Positions 47,696-58,564 of a DNA stretch of 64,000 nucleotides are shown here, one piece after another. Every line of letters starts with the position of its first letter. The first letter of the stretch is position 1. The notes beneath the pieces are model-generated. The model was given only the letters and a program-made list of their open reading frames with translations. It did no database searches and was not told the origin of the DNA. Source of the DNA: Panagrolaimus kolymaensis (Eukaryota; Nematoda; Chromadorea; Rhabditida; Panagrolaimidae); assembly GCA_028622995.1 (NCBI GenBank), contig JAJQJQ010000090.1, forward strand, positions 124,001-188,000. Reading direction: 5' to 3'. The position numbers and the translations under genes are program-made.

Positions 47696-49406
47696 TTAAC
47701 GTTGATAACCATTTTCATTTCCTCCAGTGCTGGGTTCCACTTCTTCAGCTTGATGTTGCTTTATTTCACTTGGCATCGCAGGAACATAAATATGAGCCAC
47801 TCCACAATCGGATGGACACATTTGGGCTGGAACTCCGGGCTCCCCTGGTGGGCCCCATCCTCCTGCTTCACCAATTTGTCCTGAATTTCCTGATGGTCCA
47901 GGTGGGCCTTGAGGTCCAGGTTTTCCGGGTAATCCAGCATCTCGAGTTGATTTGCCTTGAATTCCTGGTCTCCCTTTGGGCCCGGTTGGACCTGGAGGGC
48001 CTTTAGGTCCTTTTAATCCAACTCCAGCAAATACCGTTCCTGAAAGAAAAAATCTTTTTGAGTAAGTGAAAAGAGCAAAAATTGTTTAAAAAAACATAAT
48101 AACAAAAATCTGCAAAATATTGTTAGAAATGTTTTACTTTCTTTAGTGGATAAAAATAGTAATCAAAAAATGCAAATTATCGGTGTAACTGAGTTACTAT
48201 CGAAATATTTTTGTTGTTGTATTAAAAATGCTTTGTTTTTAAAGAATATCTTACCTCCTGGTACTCCAACAGGTCCTAATGCCCCAGTTAATCCAGGTCC
48301 ACCAGGAGCGCCTAAATCACCTGGAGGTCCTTCAGGTCCTTGATTGCCTGATGGCCCAGGCATGCCCGGATGCCCAGGATAACCAGCAGATCCACGTTCG
48401 CCTAAAAAAATTAAAAATTTCATTCATAAAAATTAATTGAATCAAAATAATCTAAATATGTACCTTGAAGACCTCTCAACCCTGGTGGACCACCGGGACA
48501 AATAACGCATGGATATTCCAAAGCTCCATCATCAATTTCAATATCAAGCCCGTCATCACCTGCCGGACCAGTATTTCCTGGAGTTCCAGGAATTCCATCA
48601 TCCCCTGAATTTCCTGGCGTTCCAGATGGCCCAGTTGGACATGCAAGTTGAGTGCAACCCGAACAAATGCCTTTCGCCCATGAAGGTGAACGAACAGCAC
48701 GCGAGAAATATTGAACAGATGGAAATTGTCCTCTCAAAATGGATTGCATTGCTTCCCAAATAACATTGGATTTTTCCTAGAAAAAAAAATTTGGATTATT
48801 AATTTTCAAACATATTTTTCAAAGCATTTTTTTAAAAATGAAAAAACCATAAAAATCAAATAATCCAAAGTTTTTTTAGAAGAAAATTTTTATGTAAAAT
48901 ATTAATTTTACAGAAATGAAATTTTAATTTCAGGTTTGGACTTTATTTTTTATTTGGTGCCTGTTTTAACTAAATTATTTTATTTCTGGTCCGAATTTAG
49001 TAATTAAAAATATTTTTTGTGTTAGAATCATTATTTTTTTGGATATTTAAAAAAATTTAATTTAGATATTTTTAACTCTAAAAAAGAAAATTTTGTTTTT
49101 TATTATTACGATCTAATGACTTTATCCTCTCATTTTATTTTATCGCTGGAATTCCAAAATACTTTTTTTAAACCAGAAATTTAGCTCAAACAAATGCCCA
49201 AAATTAAAATGTTTTCTTTTATAATTATCGACTGAAAGAAAAAAAAGACTCACTTTAAACATTTCACTTCGAGCTGAAAATTCAATATGATCCCATGATG
49301 TTTTAGTATAAAGCATTGGAACGCTCATTAAAATGGTTACAATTGTAATAGCACTAATAATACAACTACCAATTGCAAGATTATAATAAAATTCATATTT
49401 ACCCAT
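47696..49406 (-). CDS. Cuticle collagen (318 aa)
   Basis: Four exons (minus): 49406-49254, 48776-48464, 48401-48255 and 48039-47696. A hydrophobic N-terminal anchor (about residues 8-32) precedes a conserved pre-domain and a Cys pair (CSGC) with a third in LACPTGP. The Gly-X-Y tract comes in interrupted blocks ([42 protein letters not shown]) separated by cysteines (CVICPGG), and ends [15 protein letters not shown]. This is the standard plan of nematode cuticle collagens, which are cleaved near the N-terminus and cross-linked in the epidermal extracellular matrix. The C-terminal tail is short and polar. I cannot assign a specific col gene. Confidence 0.93.
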
Positions 49407-51703
49407 TTTTTTCACAGAAATACAAAACACTTATTTTTTCGATAGTCTTTGATTTCAAAAAAAAAAAGAAGTAAAAATGGAGAATTTACTCTCCCTTTTA
49501 TTATCACCCAATTTCCTTCACTTTTAGATTTAAAAATGGAAAATGAGGTTACCAGGTTTTTCATTTTTTTCTTAAATCAAAAACGCCTCCTGAAATTTTA
49601 ATTATTTAACACCCAAAAACAAAAAAAACGAATGAAAGAAAGTTTTTTTAATCCCACTTTTTTTTACCTGTAAATCTTTTTTTTTTCACTCGCATTCGTC
49701 GCTCTCGATTTTTGGTGGCAGTAAAAACTTTTTTTTTGGAAAACGGGAGAAAGAAAAAAAAAGGAAATAACAATTTGGGTCAAATTTAAAATTAAATGAA
49801 AGAAAAAAATGGTGCTCTGTTTTAGGTTGTTTTGTATTTGATCCTTTTTTTGGAAAGAGAAGAATAAAAAAAAGAACTGTCATTAATAAATGAGATCGAA
49901 TTAAATGGTTTGATGTTGTCGAACCAAATTAAATTTTTGCTGTTAAAAAAAGTAAATTGAAAAAACAAAACAAAAAAGGTTTTTTAAAATAATTTATTAA
50001 AAACGATTAGCAAATCTTACAAATAAAAACACTTTGAAAAATTTATTTTTTTATGAAATACAGAAAATCAGAATCGTTAATTTCTAATGCATTAAATTTT
50101 TTTGTGAAACTGTTTTACTTAATTTTTATTGAGGCAGAAAATTTTATAAATTAGCTTTTTGTCAATGTAAAATCTTATTATTAATATACGATTGGATTCG
50201 AAAACATTGTTTTAAAAATTTCTTTGATTTGAATAGTTTTGTTTTTTGGTTATTTTTTTATAAATGAAATAAAATTTCCCACACATCTAAGAAATTCCAG
50301 CTAAAAAATGAAAATATAAGAACTTGCCTTTTTTGTATTTTTTAAATTATTAATTCTTGATTTTTTCTTTCATTTTTCAACATACAAAAAAAAGTTTTAT
50401 GCTAGCTGTTGCTGCGTAATATGTATTTGGGAATAAAATATTACTCATTTTTGCTACAATTTTTTTTATATATTTATTTTGTGTGAAATTTAAAAAAAAA
50501 ATACATCAACAAAAATAAAAAAATAAATTAAGTAAAGTTTTTTAAAAGATTCTAGTTCATTGCATTTTTAATTATTTTTTGTGGTCACAGAGACCAAAAA
50601 AGCAAACAATTGGCGTATGCAATATTTTGTTTTATAGAATAAATAATAATTTAAAATTATTATTCAAGGAAGTGGAAAGTCACGTATCGCACTTTTTTTT
50701 TTCATAGTGTTGGCTTTTTTTGGTATAATTAATTAATTAAATTAATTTTATTATATGTTTTTATTAAATAAAGCAACTTTTTGCGCTGCGTTAATTTGTT
50801 TATTGTCGTTGGCACAAGTTTTAATTTTTTTTTAATTTTTATTATGAGATCTTTGTAAAAATGTGTTGTATTTAAAATTACAATCAGGTAAAATAATAAA
50901 ACATGAGTTTTAAAAAAATAATGACACAACCTTAAATTTTTTTGGTCTGTCTGAGGCGAAAAATGTTAAATACTATATAATTGTAATTTATGTTTAGGAT
51001 TTTTCCATTTTTCTAACTGTAATTAATGTAGGTAATAAATAGAATGCAAAAAAAAGTTAAAAATTAAAAAAATAAATTGCTTTTTTTTGTGTGAGCAAAT
51101 TTACTACATTTTTTTCCAAATTTTTTTTAAAATTTACGGCGGCTATAAAAATATGACTTCTATCCATAAAAAAGATTACGAATTAGAATTTGGATTCGGT
51201 TGTTTTTTTGTTTTTTTCTAAAAATTGTAAATTTATTTTCTCCTCTTTCAAATATGACAGGTAAATAGCTAATATACATACATATAAAAAAATATAACAA
51301 CTTGTTTTAATGACTCAGGTCTTTTTTTATCCACATCTTTTGAAGATAGTTAAAGCCACCACCGTTTCCCTTTTTTTTTTACTATTAAAACTACTGTCGT
51401 TTTTGAATGAAAAGATAAAGTTTAGTTATTTTATAAATAAAAAAAAAGTGTAAACAAATAAAATAAATAGTTTAATTTTACTTTTTTTTGCTGATTAAAA
51501 AAAATTACTTTGATTTTACTTTTTTTTTGTAATAAATTTTCTTTTTTTTTTGTGCTGCATTTATTTATTTTATGTTTTAATGAAATACAAATTAAATTTT
51601 TTTTAAAACTAGCAAAGCATAAATTTTGATTTTTAAAATTAATAAAGCTTAATAAAAATTATTTAAAAACAAAAAAGGGTTAAAATAAATTTTTTTATTG
51701 TTA
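49407..51703. other. AT-rich intergenic region
   Basis: 2.3 kb of A/T-rich sequence with many homopolymer runs and no protein-like frame on either strand. It contains the collagen promoter side and the 3' flank of the hydroxylase gene. No structured repeat was noticed. Confidence 0.5.
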
Positions 51704-53534
51704 TTAAATTTTCTGAATCTTGCAAGTTCCCATCATTTGGCTTAACTGATTCATATTTTCTTTAACATTTTTAATGCTTATTTTTGCATAGGCTTCATGG
51801 CTAAGTTGATTTACTGTTTGAGTATACGAATCATAAACATTAATAAACGACCGATTCCAACTCATTGCATATTCTCGAAGTTTATTCATTGCGTCTCCAA
51901 TGGATTTGGAAACAAAATACAATGGTTGATAATCGAGATCCTCATATTTTTGAAGAGCTGTGATGGCAGGATCAAACATTTTATGTTTGGGTTCCTTAGA
52001 AACTGAAAATTGAAGTTCACCAAAAGCACTAATAAGCGCGGCACCAAAAGCTTTAAGCTTTTTTTCGCCTTCTTGATTTTCGATTTCTTCACAAATTCCA
52101 AATTCGATTGTAAACCAATAAAGTGTAGCTAATCGCTCAATTTGTTCATCCGTGGCTCCAATGGACATTAATCCAATTTCTTGAGAAAATTCGGCTACTA
52201 TTGGATCAGCAAACATTGCACAATGCCCTAGAATTTCATGAATGATATCCGGTTCAGGGCAATGATTGGGTTTGGATTGGTGTCGCATATATAAAGTTGT
52301 TTGAAATACCCGAAATGCAAGTGAAGCAAGGAAGTCTCGAGCTGAAAGTAAGCCACCACATGGACGAAGTTGAAATCCAGTTTTACCTAAAAAAATAAAA
52401 AAAGCTTTAATTTTTTGCTTAAGAAAATTCCGTAAAATAAATTTCATTTTAAAATTCCATAAAAAATACCCTTACTTCGAAGATATTTATCGATGGCTTG
52501 CAAAGATGGAATTTTATCTGGAGTAATTAAACCAATATCTTCCATTTGTTTAATATTTTTTCGATATTCCAAACAAGTATGAGTTTCACGAAGTTCTTTT
52601 AATTTGGAATAAGCAATTTTCCAAACTTCATGCTCCCATGGCAAATAAGCAATATCGGGAATGATATCGCCACTGAAAAAAAAATCACAGACAAAAATAT
52701 TTCCATTTTATCTAATTTAAAATTTACTTACAAACGAAAATTATTTGCAATTATATTTAATTCTGCTCTTCGACCAATATAATAATCATCGCCATATCCC
52801 TAAAAAATCAAAGATTTCTAAACTTCAGTTTGTTCGTTTTCAAAATTTTTCAGTGGAAAATAAAAATAAAACTTACTGGATGTTTGGGATCCGCTGTGGG
52901 TTCATATTTAACCAGAACATGTCGGCATTGATCAAGATCAGAAATATGTTTGGGAATCCAAATTTCTTTGTCACCGATCATCGCTTTCTCGCTTTTTTCA
53001 ATCGGTTTAATTTCAATTCGATCTATTTTATCCGCAACTAAATGATCCAAAACTTCCATTAAATTTGATTTTTTTGTTTCAATTTGAGCTAAAATTTCTA
53101 ATTCTCCTGGAAAAGCTTGATTTGGGCGAGTTTCAAGATGATTCAAAGGAATTTCGGCTGCTGATAATTTTTGGATTAAATCGATCAAGACTTGTTTACT
53201 GTCGCCTAAAATTAAATTTACGGTAATTAAAAATAGGTTAAAATTCAGGTTATTTTTTGCGCCAAATTTTCAAATTTTGTGATAAATCCAAAAACTTACT
53301 TATAGCATTAATAACCAAATTAAGTTTCATCTCTTTCGAATCATCACGAATGGAACGAATAAGTTCAAGTCCATCATCATTAAGTTTTTCCACAACATCT
53401 TTAAATGAAACTTGTCGACTGAGTTCCTTTCGTTTTCGAAGAGTATTTTGTCTTCGAAGCTTTTCATTTTCTTGCTTTTCAAAACTTGCTTGATAAACGA
53501 GACTATCACGTCGGGTAAAAATTGAGGAAGACAT
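51704..53534 (-). CDS. cat-2: Tyrosine hydroxylase-like aromatic amino acid hydroxylase (503 aa)
   Basis: Five exons (minus): 53534-53300, 53205-52877, 52799-52732, 52672-52476 and 52386-51704. It is a pterin- and iron-dependent hydroxylase. The N-terminus (FTRRDSLVYQASFEKQENEK) resembles the phosphorylatable N-terminus of tyrosine hydroxylase, followed by an ACT-type regulatory region. The catalytic domain has TGFQLRPCGGLLSARDFLAS, the iron ligands H326 and H331 (HEILGH) and E371 (YWFTIEFG), and a C-terminal helix for tetramers. TLYWFT and FLASLAFRVFQTT favour tyrosine hydroxylase over tryptophan hydroxylase. After HEILGH the sequence is CAMFADP where family members usually have VPM. Dopamine synthesis in neurons is the expected role. 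Phenylalanine hydroxylase is the main alternative. Confidence 0.8.
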
Positions 53535-55283
53535 TTTTGGAAATAAAATTAGACTAATCAAGTGATAAGTTAATAACCCTGTAAAATAAAAAAAGTCAAT
53601 TTTTTCAACAAATTTTTAACTCAAAAAAAAAAACTGCAAAATTTGAATTTAAAAAAATGTAAGCAAATACGAGTGAAGCCTCCTCTGTTTTATATTCACA
53701 CAAGAAACTACTTTTATGGATGACAAGATAATGATGTTCATTATTAGTTTCAAAGACAAAAAACAAATATTTTTTTTAAAATGATTTTTTGTGCAATTTG
53801 TTTTTGGTAATTGCTGGCGCCAAAAGCTATTTATTAAGAAGAAAAAATGACATCAAGATAATATTATAAGATGTTTGAGGTATTGGTAATAATAAAGCTT
53901 GGTACAAAAATGAAAAGCACATAAAAAAGGCACCAAAAATACATTAAATTTGACAGGCATCAAAACAAATGTTTTCACATTAATTAATTTTTTGCAAACT
54001 ATTTTCCTAAATATAAAAATTGTTTTTTTCTAGTTTTTTGATTGCTTCTTTTTTCAGGAGATCCCGAATTTCTTGTTCCTTTTTGGAGCTCTTTTTTTCT
54101 GCAAATTTTATTTTTTGGCGGCACCTAAGAACAAATTTTGCAAATTTTCCTTCAGCTTTTGTTACAAACAATCTAAAGTTAATAATCATATCAAAAATTG
54201 TATTTTCTTGCTTTTTATAAAATAAAAAAACACCCGATAATTTTCAACTTTTAACATTTCCAAAAGTAATAATTTGTGACAATTGAAAGCTTATAATTAT
54301 TTATAAAAATCCAATGTAAGTAACTAACTACATAAAAATAAATAAAATAAAGACGTAGGTGTATTTCTAAATATATAAACCCCGAGAGAATACAGTGGTT
54401 CTAAATCAAAAATGGCAGTAACAACAGAAGATTGGATTCGATGGTTTTTTATTTTTGTTTTATTCATTTTTCATTGTTCTGAACATATTTAATATTTTAT
54501 CAAAAATATATACAAAAAAATAAACTTTATATTTCTTCATTTTTTCTCCTATATTTTATGGGTTCCATAGCAGATATCATAACTATCATAAATAATTTTT
54601 TAATCTCTAAAGCTATCATTATTGAAGCTTGGAAGCTATGGTTTTATGATCATCCAATGTGGCAAACTAGGTTTTTTGTTTGTTAGGGGCTATGTAAGTT
54701 TAACTAATGGCCCTGCAGCATTGTGGAAAAAAATGGCAAAAAAAAAAACCAATTCCATTGCTTAGCGTTCGAGCAAGCTTGCAAACTTTATCTGAAGCTT
54801 TTTCTTTATCATACTTGCCTTTTATTGATTTTTCAAGTATGCAAAATTAACATAAATCATTCCATTGCGTATGGGAAATTTTTTTAGCTTTATTCACTTT
54901 TATGCTAATTTTTTGTACATTTTTCTATTTTACAACAAAAGAGTTCAAGATATGATATTTAGATTCTTTCGGTAATTTGGATCTTTTAGATCCTTTGGGT
55001 ATTTGGATCTTTTAAATCCTTTAGATCCTTTCATAGGCGCATTTATTAGCTTTTTATGCATGCAAAATTAGTAAGCAAAAAAATCATTGCCTGCACTTTG
55101 GGAATGTTCATTTTGCGTTTCCTTAGATTTATGCTAATTTTTTCATTTTCTTTCTTTACAATTTTCCCATGATCGATTTCCAAGTGCGCACGAACGAACG
55201 AACGAACGAACAATGAAAATTACTAGGAAGGATTTATTTATTTATTCATTTTCCTAATTTAAAATTAATTAATTAATTTTTAT
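53535..55283. other. Intergenic region hydroxylase to astacin
   Basis: No gene with convincing support. A 60-codon Lys-rich minus-strand frame at 54007-54189 has no signature. The stretch 54955-55030 holds GGATCTTTTAGATCC words like those at 2100-2250. At 55190-55211 is an ACGA microsatellite (CGAACGAACGAACGAACGAA). Confidence 0.5.
55190..55211. repeat. ACGA microsatellite
   Basis: Five or more CGAA units in a row, just downstream of the astacin gene. Simple repeat. Confidence 0.8.
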
Positions 55284-57628
55284 TTAGCAAAGATTACAAC
55301 TTTTTTTACAATTTTGTTCCATCCATCCTTTTTGAGCTGGAGTGGTGCAAAAGTTTCCCAAAGCCCATGAACCACAATAAACATTTTTATCTTCACACGT
55401 AGGAACGCAATACATTTTTTGAATGATTTGTATATCCCTCGCTGAAAGAGTATTACGTTGACCCATGAGAGGATTATTTTTAGTTGGATCTATTTTAGCT
55501 GTCATCGTGGGTTTATTTGAAACTTGAGAAGCAATAAATTGATTATAATGCATGATTGAACCGTAATCGTATTTAACTCCATAAGAAGTAAATTGTTTGG
55601 AATCAGCAATGGCAAAGAAATCATAATTTTGTGGATTTACATTTTCCCAATTAATTTTTATAAATTGATCTCGATCTCCACGAAGTTGTTCATGATTTAA
55701 ACCCAAAGCATGGAGGGTTTCATGAATGGCTACACCAGTGGGCTAAAAAAATAATTATTTGCGTAAATTAATTTATTTTTGTTTTGAAAAAAAAAAGTAT
55801 TTGTTTCTTTGAGAAAATTATGCACATATTTTAAAATTAAAAACTAAACCACTAAAAATGGGATTTACGATGTAAAAAGAACTTACATTTCCGCAAGCAA
55901 AAGTTAAATAAATTGGATTCACGAGATCCACGCGTCCAATATAACTCAAGCCACAAATGGAAGATGAAGTAGCTTTGATAAAATAAATATGTGAATTTGA
56001 TGGTTTTGTTTTTTCAAATTTAAATCTAACACAAGTTTTGGATTCAATTTCTTTGATGGCTGCATGAACGGCGCCTTGATCATTTTCATCTAAAAATAAA
56101 AAAATCATGGATTTATAATTAAATTTTTTTAGCCTTAAAATCAAAAAAAACGCACTCAAAGATTGATCAAACATATATTGAATGGGTCGATCATTAGGCC
56201 ATCGTTGAGTTGTAGTAGATTCAAGAAATAATGCACTTCGAGCCATTCGACTTCCTTTTCCTCCTGCTCCAGTTGCAGCAGCACCTGGCGGGACACTTGG
56301 AGTTTGAGCTTCTCGCCCTGAATTAATTTCATTTAACATTGTATTGGCTTGTGCCTCAGTCAAAAGAATATCTTTTTGGAATGTTCCATCATTTTCTGGT
56401 TCAATCTTAAAAAAATAATTAAATATTAAAAAAAAATTTTATAAAAAAATTTAAAAAAGCGAACTTCATTTTCAAGTTTAGCTTTTTTCAATAAAGCTTT
56501 TTTTATTTGTTGAGTACGTTGAAGACGGGTTTCAATTTCTTTATCAATTTGTTCTTGAGATTTTTGTTTATCAAAAAGTTTATGCACAGCGGATTCATGT
56601 TCAGCAATGCTGGCTCGTTTATCTTGAGCTTCAGGGCTTTGTTCTTTGCAACTTCGGGAATGGGCGCAAGTTGCCTAAAAATTTAAAAAGGTTTTTAATT
56701 ATAAAAACTTTAGAGATTATTTTTTTTGTTGACAAAATTTGTTTAATTTAAATAAAAAGCGAGTAACTTTTAAACAATTTGGGTTAATTAGAATTTTTGT
56801 GACTTGAGCGAAAAATTCCTTTCATAAGTTCATATTTTTTGTTTAGTTTTAAAGGGACAAAATTTTTTTTTTTTCAAAACAAAAATCCAAGAAACCTTGA
56901 GAGGAAAATAATTTTATAGTTTTGTTTGAAAATGGATGTTTTAATTTATGAAATCCTCATTTAAAATTTTTTAATCCCAGACTCACCCGAATGGCGTTTC
57001 TTGCAATTTCAGTTAATTGCCCAAGAATGGGAGCGGGAATAAAGTTTTTGAGAACAGCTGGGACATTTCTTAAAACATCAGGAAGATTGAGATTAGGAAT
57101 GGGAGGTAATACAAAGTTTGCTAAATCAGGAAACATATTTCCCAAATCAAATCCGCCGCCTCCACCACCTCCTTGTCCACCCACAAATGGAAGAGGAGGT
57201 AAAAAGCCTCCTCGACCACCTCCTCGCATAATCCATTCTGGATGGCCTTGACATCGGGGATGATCAGGATGACGAGTACAAAATCTCATAATTCTTCGAA
57301 ATACATGTGGGGGAATTCGAGAATGAGGAGGTGGACCAAAAAATTGTTGTTGTTGTTGTGGTCCTCCAACACCACCGCCGCGGCCACCGGTAAAACCATT
57401 TATCATTTCTCCAATGTTTAATCCTCCAGGACCTTGGCTGCCGCCACCGCCTCCTCCTCCTCGACCTCTCCATCCTCCTCCACCACCTTGTTGTTGTTGC
57501 TGTTGTTGAGGATTGGGTAAATCCAACCCCAGTTGATGTAAACCATCAAATAAGCCTCCACCTCCACGTTGTCCAAAAACGACCACAATTAAAAAATATA
57601 AAAAAAATAATATTAATATTTTGGCCAT
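55284..57628 (-). CDS. Secreted astacin metalloprotease with ShK domain (587 aa)
   Basis: Five exons (minus): 57628-56987, 56674-56465, 56405-56156, 56089-55887 and 55742-55284. A signal peptide (MAKILILFFLYFLIVVVFGQ) leads into a roughly 190-residue Gly/Gln-rich region, then a charged coiled stretch. The pro-region ends before RWPNDRPIQYMFD, the usual start of the mature enzyme. The zinc motif HETLHALGLNH (residues 442-452) matches HExxHxxGxxH, continuing EQLRGDRD, and the Met-turn is YGSIMHY. The C-terminus is a six-cysteine ShK domain (CEDKNVYC through CKKSCNLC). Astacin-ShK proteins are nematode nas genes that act in cuticle, hatching or digestion. The donors after exons 2 and 3 (GTTCGC, GTGCGT) are weak, so those junctions are less certain. 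Confidence 0.9.
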
Positions 57629-58177
57629 TTTTTATGGGTAAAAAGTTTGAAGGTTGAAGAGCAAAAAAAATATATTGAAGACGACAAACTAAAACTATAG
57701 ACTTTCGTGGCCGTCGTCGTCGTCGTCCTTCTCGTCTTCAATAAACTCAAAAACAATAATGATGATCAAGAAAAAAAAGTTATTTTATTTTGAGACGACA
57801 AACTTTTATTTGATAAAAAAAAATTGGTGATGTCACATTTAATTTTGGACAATCTTTTTTTATATTAAACAAAATAACCAACAGAAAAAACCGTTATTAT
57901 TTGTTGTGGTTAAAAATAAAAGGTTATATTTTATTCCGTTCCACGCAATCAAATTACTAATGACAAAAAAAAAACAGGTTTGAAAAAAATGAGAATGGAA
58001 AATGAGTTAGTGGCCTTTTTGACGAATGAATCCATGACGCTTTCTGTTGTTGATTATGAGAAAATTGAAAATAATGTAGTTGGAGGAAGTCCTTGGTTTT
58101 AGGTTTAACAAAAAGCAGTGTTTTTTTTTTAATTAGTAATCAAAATAAAAGGTTCATACATTTATTCCAAGTTCATC
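57629..58177. other. Upstream region of astacin gene, left flank of retroelement
   Basis: The astacin promoter side. GTCGTCGTCGTCGTC lies at about 57713. The target duplication CATC of the retroelement is at 58174-58177. No gene. Confidence 0.5.
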
Positions 58178-58564
58178 AGTCCTATAGGTGCTAGCTGCTC
58201 CTATCGGTGTTCATCAAATATACAAACAATGCGCCATCAAACTCACTGAACCTCTCATTCTATTTTATAACACTTGGCCAAGGAATGCTCTTTCTCCTTT
58301 ATTTCCATATCATCATTGTTGTCGTAGTTGTGTCTTCGTCTGTCTAATTGTTCTTGCATATTTGTAGCTGTATTTGGTGTCTCTCATAATAATAAATAAT
58401 TGAAGTTAATCTATTGCTGCTTAAGGTAATTTTCTATTGTTTCACTATTGTAATTTGTCTTGTTCGTGTGATATTGTTAATAACATCGAAGTTATATTCA
58501 ATATGTCACAAACAAAAGGCATAAACACTCAGTTGACCTCAAATGCCGAAGTCCCAACAAGATA
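58178..58564 (+). repeat. Left LTR-like direct repeat (387 bp)
   Basis: Matches 61354-61740 over its full length without a difference that I can find. It has AG...TA ends rather than TG...CA. The start codon of the element's reading frame (58503) and its first 20 codons are inside the repeat. Confidence 0.9.

Noticed and set aside
48146..48763. Plus-strand frames, one with Gly-Pro repeats, over the collagen gene
   Set aside because: Antisense of Gly-X-Y coding DNA; the minus-strand exons have consistent splice sites and phases.
54007..54189. Lys-rich 60-codon minus-strand frame
   Set aside because: Looks somewhat protein-like, but I recognise no family, there is no good start context, and A-rich DNA readily produces Lys-rich frames.
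56850..56880. TTTTAAAGGGACAAAA, resembling a TTAA-MITE end
   Set aside because: No matching inverted end within several hundred bases; probably chance or a very decayed fragment.
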